The notes beneath the pieces are model-generated. The model worked only from the letters and a program-made list of their open reading frames with translations, ran no database searches and had not been told where the DNA came from. This document shows, piece by piece, positions 61,072-64,000 of a stretch of DNA of 64,000 nucleotides. Source of the stretch: DATAPD01 sp036265385 (GTDB taxonomy: Bacteria > Acidobacteriota > Terriglobia > Terriglobales > Acidobacteriaceae). A program made the translations under genes and the position numbers. Location: NCBI GenBank assembly GCA_036265385.1, contig DATAPD010000025.1, positions 239,540 through 303,539 on the forward strand. The letters are read 5' to 3'. Within the stretch, counting starts at the first letter, position 1, and each line of letters opens with the position of its first letter.

Positions 61072-61422
61072 ATGCTCACCAGCACGCATTATGAAATTCT
61101 CGGCATACCCAATGACGCAAATGCTGAGCGCGTGAAACAAGCTTACCGCTCGCTGGTCAAGGCATTCCATCCCGACATGTTCCCCAGTGGCTCCGAAGCC
61201 CAAGTTGAGGCTGGGAGACGAATCAGAGAAATCAATGTGGCATATTCGGTGCTTTCACATCCCCACAAACGCGCGGACTACGATGCGATATTGACGAAGC
61301 GCAACTCTGAACTAGCACCAGCGCACTGTGTCAGGTGCGGGAAATTGACCCTATCTTGGCACACAGACAAATCCACAGCCCTTTGCAAAGTTTGTGGCGA
61401 ATCGGGAATGCACAAGGAGTAA
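61072..61422 (+). CDS. Small J-domain protein with C-terminal zinc ribbon
   Basis: 116-residue DnaJ-type co-chaperone. The J domain (about 1-70) has HYEILGIPNDANAERVKQAY, the HPD motif in AFHPDMF, and AYSVLSHPHKRADYD. After a linker, CVRCG and CKVCG form a zinc ribbon. It lacks the G/F and central zinc regions of DnaJ, so it is a specialised J protein that would recruit DnaK to a particular client. It stands alone in the accessory region. Confidence 0.83.
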   Translation: MLTSTHYEILGIPNDANAERVKQAYRSLVKAFHPDMFPSGSEAQVEAGRRIREINVAYSVLSHPHKRADYDAILTKRNSELAPAHCVRCGKLTLSWHTDKSTALCKVCGESGMHKE

Positions 61423-61470
61423 GAGAAGCAGAGGAACAAATTGTGACCCTCTTCTTGCTCGGAGATTTGA

Positions 61471-61674
61471 ATGTCAGACGGGATGCGTCGATTAGTTATG
61501 GTACTTCGAGAGCGAGCGGCCGAATTGGCAAACCTTTCCAATGATGCGCACAGTCTCTCGACGCAATGGACGTCCAAGGATGTCGAGGATTTTTTGCTTC
61601 ACCGCGCTGACATAATCAAATCGGAAGTGGAAATCCTCCAAAGACAAATACAGCGGTTGCTGAAGCAGAGTTAA
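61471..61674 (+). CDS. Small helical protein (67 aa), hypothetical
   Basis: A 67-residue protein, mostly predicted helical with heptad-like spacing (LRERAAELANLSND; IIKSEVEILQRQIQRLL). The ATG is preceded by GGAG at seven bases. It starts 48 bases after the J-protein gene, so may be co-transcribed. No family recognised. Confidence 0.5.
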   Translation: MSDGMRRLVMVLRERAAELANLSNDAHSLSTQWTSKDVEDFLLHRADIIKSEVEILQRQIQRLLKQS

Positions 61675-61744
61675 ACGAAAAACCTCGGTAGTTTCCTCTT
61701 GAGGGGTTGCCGGCCTTCATTGCTTTTGGTCAGTTCGAAATGCT

Positions 61745-61910
61745 CTACTGGTTCATCGAGCTTGCCACCTGCGAGAACGCGTTGTTGGCGTTGGACCCCA
61801 GCCAGGCGGATCGTGCCAACCACCAGCACCAGAATGACCGCGAGCATCACAGCATATTCAGCGATATCCTGACCAGCTTCATCTAACCACAGTTGCCTCA
61901 AAATGTTCAT
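61745..61910 (-). pseudogene. Flp/Fap-type pilin gene broken by a one-base shift
   Basis: The start MNILRQLWLDEAGQDIAEYA and the next hydrophobic helix (VMLAVILVLVVGTIRLAG) are a perfect Flp (type IVb) prepilin: a Gly-type cleavage site, then Glu at +5 region and the helix. After TIRLAG the frame reads VQRQQRV and runs on to 61671. Dropping one C from CCCC at 61796-61799 restores the ending SNANNAFSQVASSMNQ and a stop at 61745, exactly as in Flp pilins of 54 or so residues. So this is a recent frameshift or a sequencing error. Confidence 0.85.
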
Positions 61911-62161
61911 GCGCCGCTCCGTGATCAAAACAGAATACGCGTCAATTCGGCTCTTGACGATTTTCGAAAACAAAACCCCGGCAGCCGTCGTTGAGAGCAT
62001 CCGGGGTTCTTACTTGCTGCCTTACTAGGTTAAATTGTGGAATGCGCTGTTAGTTTTTCCAATACCGTAGTTACCTGATAAAAGCTGGAATCCCGCACCT
62101 CGGCACGATCAGAAGTCTCGGACGGGACAAACGGTTCTTCGGAGTCTGGACACTTTTCATC

Positions 62162-62467
62162 TCACGCGATTTTTTTGCCATGATTGTCAGAGAACGAATC
62201 TAGACTTCTCGCCGGTAATCTGTCTGGTCTATCTATAGAAGCAGGCTCTCTGGAATTGAAAACTTTTTGGAACAGACCATGGCCGATCTCGAAGAGACTC
62301 GTCAGTATGATGAATACGAATACGCCGATTTTCCAATTGAAAGCCTTCGACACACCGACCGAAAACATCGCCAAGCCCAGAATGCACAGCAAAGTAGGTA
62401 TATGAGCTAGAATTCGCCGCTTCAAGCGTTGTTGAAGGTCCTCTACTCTGCTTTTTGCCTGACGCAA
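62162..62467 (-). CDS. Small two-helix membrane protein (101 aa)
   Basis: 101-residue protein with a basic start (MRQAKSRVEDLQQRLKRRIL) and two membrane helices (PTLLCILGLAMFSVGVS; IGVFVFIILTSLFEIGHG). The TTG start is supported by GGGAGG eight bases upstream. It follows the 74-aa protein gene by 36 bases on the same strand. Function unknown. Confidence 0.55.
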   Translation of the reverse strand: MRQAKSRVEDLQQRLKRRILAHIPTLLCILGLAMFSVGVSKAFNWKIGVFVFIILTSLFEIGHGLFQKVFNSREPASIDRPDRLPARSLDSFSDNHGKKIA

Positions 62468-62503
62468 GTGAGCCGCCTCCCTTCCGAACGAAAAAACAAA
62501 CTT

Positions 62504-62728
62504 TTACTTGTGACCAAATTTCCGAAGCACAAACAAATAAACTAGGACAAAAATCAACACCGCTGTCATCCGATATCGCCAGGTGAAGAACTCCCTCTGG
62601 CGATATTCCGTCACTTTGTTTACGTACCACCGCCATCCAAGAGTGACGTAGTACCAGATCCAACCTAAAGTAAATAGTGCGACGGCGGTGAAGCCGCTCA
62701 TGATGGCTTGGATTGTCGCTCTCAGCAT
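62504..62728 (-). CDS. Small two-helix membrane protein (74 aa)
   Basis: 74-residue protein with two predicted helices (IMSGFTAVALFTLGWIWYYV; MTAVLIFVLVYLFVL) separated by a basic, aromatic-rich loop (WRWYVNKVTEYRQREFF). It is the first of a two-gene minus-strand unit. An ATG at 62701 is an alternative start. No family recognised. Confidence 0.5.
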   Translation of the reverse strand: MLRATIQAIMSGFTAVALFTLGWIWYYVTLGWRWYVNKVTEYRQREFFTWRYRMTAVLIFVLVYLFVLRKFGHK

Positions 62729-62870
62729 TCACGGCACCTAACGAGAGAACAGAAGCGCGAAGACAGCTTTCAGGGAGGGAGTGTGATTGTACACCCGAAA
62801 GCCTTGCCCAGCGCGGGTTTTCAGGCTTCATGTATTTCCAGAAGAAGGTCGGTAAAGACACACTCAAACT

Positions 62871-63284
62871 ATGAGGCCCACCTTGACATCGAAAGGAACC
62901 TGGTCGAAACTGATTCCACTCCTCCCCGTGCTCCTATCTTTTTTCCCCAAGGAAGAAATGGATTGCGCCATGTTTAATGAAATTCATCGGCACTTTGTGC
63001 TCTTCAAACGTTCTCCTAATGGCAGCGAAATAACGTATCGGCACATCACACTAGTCGAGCGCGAACAGTTCGAGGTAGGAGTACTCGATTGTCAAACGAT
63101 GGACGTGAATACATCGGTACTCGCAAAAGCGGAATCCGCTGAATTGCAACTCTGCGAAAATCTGGAACTGGGAATTTTGGAAGCAGAAAAGGAATACAAG
63201 CTGAGCATCAAGAGTGGTTGGCGAGCATTAGACTCTACTCTGACAGCGTACGCGGCATTGAGAGGAAGTCGTGCCGTCGCCTAA
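62871..63284 (+). CDS. Hypothetical protein (137 aa)
   Basis: No family recognised. The N-terminal 30 residues include a short hydrophobic patch (IPLLPVLLSFFPK), the rest is acidic and mixed (LVEREQFEVGVLDCQTMDV). Internal ATGs at 62958 and 62970 are alternative starts; AAGGAAGAA precedes the first of these. The region it lies in has few recognisable genes, so its reality is moderate. Confidence 0.4.
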   Translation: MRPTLTSKGTWSKLIPLLPVLLSFFPKEEMDCAMFNEIHRHFVLFKRSPNGSEITYRHITLVEREQFEVGVLDCQTMDVNTSVLAKAESAELQLCENLELGILEAEKEYKLSIKSGWRALDSTLTAYAALRGSRAVA

Positions 63285-63466
63285 ACACCTGTTCAGTGTT
63301 CAAGTGCAGAACCAACTCTAAGATGCCCGGCTAAAAGTTCCCGAACTGTCGCATTTTCAACAGTTCTCTGGTCAGAGCTGAAACTGCAAGTGACAAAGCA
63401 GAAAACCAGCGCTCACCGGTCGATTTGCAGCAGCCCTTGTGCTATCTCTCGCGCGTGGGGTGCAAC

Positions 63467-63718
63467 ATGAACACATTTAAGACTCCGCCATACGGAGCCC
63501 CATGGCAACAGATATTCGTTCATGCAATGTTGGAGCGACGCCGCGCACGCAGCTCTTCAAAGATCGCGGCAGCCGAAAAGGCGATCACAAAACGCCTGAA
63601 TGAGCTTCCCGTCAGCAAAGAAAATGCCGAAGAACTTCAAGCTTTGATGAGTGCCATCAACAAGCTCAATGGCGCAAAATCGACCTGCAAAGTGATCGCA
63701 TTTCCGAAGTTGAAATGA
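63467..63718 (+). CDS. Hypothetical small protein (83 aa)
   Basis: 83 residues, basic and helical (MLERRRARSSSKIAAAEKAI; KENAEELQALMSAINKL). The ATG at 63467 follows a weak GTGGGG. No family recognised. It may bind nucleic acid given its charge, but there is no direct evidence. Confidence 0.4.
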   Translation: MNTFKTPPYGAPWQQIFVHAMLERRRARSSSKIAAAEKAITKRLNELPVSKENAEELQALMSAINKLNGAKSTCKVIAFPKLK

Positions 63719-63775
63719 TTGCGACGCGATGAAGTACAAGACTGATCTGGAGATGATTCTTAAGGCACTGAGCCA

Positions 63776-63937
63776 TTGGTATCTGAGGTGCGTATCTCCG
63801 ATGATGGAGTGTTGGCTGTGATCAAGATCGGTGAGAAGTACATGCCACGAAGGCTATCCCCTTTAGGCAAACAGTTTCTTCGCAGCGGCTCAGAGGTTGA
63901 GCTGGCTGAGGACGAGTCATTCCTGGAGCCGGAATAA
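63776..63937 (+). CDS. Possible tiny protein (53 aa)
   Basis: A short frame from TTG 63776 (or GTG 63788) to TAA 63935, with VRISDDGVLAVIKIGEKYM in its first half and an acidic end. No ribosome site; listed because the surrounding 63719-64000 holds nothing else that can be supported. Confidence 0.2.
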   Translation: MVSEVRISDDGVLAVIKIGEKYMPRRLSPLGKQFLRSGSEVELAEDESFLEPE

Positions 63938-64000
63938 TCGATCAGTAAAAAAGATCGAGTCTGCCATTCTGGAAGCTATGCTTTTGGAAAAACAATTCCC

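Overview
The window looks like a chromosomal segment of a Gram-negative soil bacterium of the phylum Acidobacteriota (Koribacter/Terriglobia-like). This is inferred from gene content and from short tandem intergenic words of the TTCTCAG / ATTCAGC type; no marker-gene phylogeny was possible. Supporting content is an outer-membrane assembly operon (BamA-like, SurA-like, TamB), menaquinone synthesis by the futalosine route (MqnE and a UbiA-type prenyltransferase), a bacterial eRF1-like protein beside a HPF/RaiA protein, and a DUF3488 transglutaminase. Genes are tightly packed until about 57 kb, with many convergent overlaps. No tRNA, rRNA or CRISPR array was seen. One RNA gene, the small SRP RNA, lies at 43.6-43.7 kb on the minus strand.

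Layout: 0-9.6 kb holds independent metabolic and envelope genes (TPR protein, zinc-ribbon membrane protein, thiD, rlpA-pyrF, a 59-aa zinc-ribbon protein, glutaryl-CoA dehydrogenase, AhpD-like protein, glpX, glycosylasparaginase). 9.8-12.1 kb is a translation-stress pair: an eRF1-like protein and a HPF/RaiA protein fused to sigma-factor-like regions. 12.3-23 kb is one long minus-strand run, bamA-like - surA-like - tamB - pcm - prenyltransferase - mqnE, with start/stop overlaps at its promoter-proximal end. 23-31 kb holds a ThiF/MoeB enzyme, a His/Met-rich secreted protein with a strong terminator, an MFS transporter, an ECF sigma / anti-sigma / DUF4097 run, aroK and an AI-2E family permease.

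31.4-38.3 kb is a lysine/diaminopimelate cluster (asd, lysC, dapB, dapA, dapD) followed by a D-aminoacylase-type amidohydrolase; DapA carries an unusual Cys-rich C-terminal extension. 38.3-57.4 kb is a housekeeping mosaic: HAD, EcsC, RNase J, a threonine dehydratase with no canonical start codon, fabH, SRP RNA, transglutaminase, XdhC-MocA, a NifU/IscU-like scaffold, a cobalamin-binding-like protein, MsrC-MutT, an NRAMP-related transporter beside a membrane-free MgtE/CBS protein, RsbW-RsbV, and a glycosyltransferase.

57.4-64 kb is different: low coding density, an orphan sensor kinase, an IS110 transposase remnant, a DnaJ-zinc ribbon protein, several tiny membrane proteins, a frameshifted Flp pilin gene, likely leaderless promoters, and three copies of a short dyad-containing repeat. 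It reads as an accessory, decaying region. The best candidates for undescribed biology are the eRF1-like / HPF-sigma pair and the NRAMP-like / MgtE-regulator pair.
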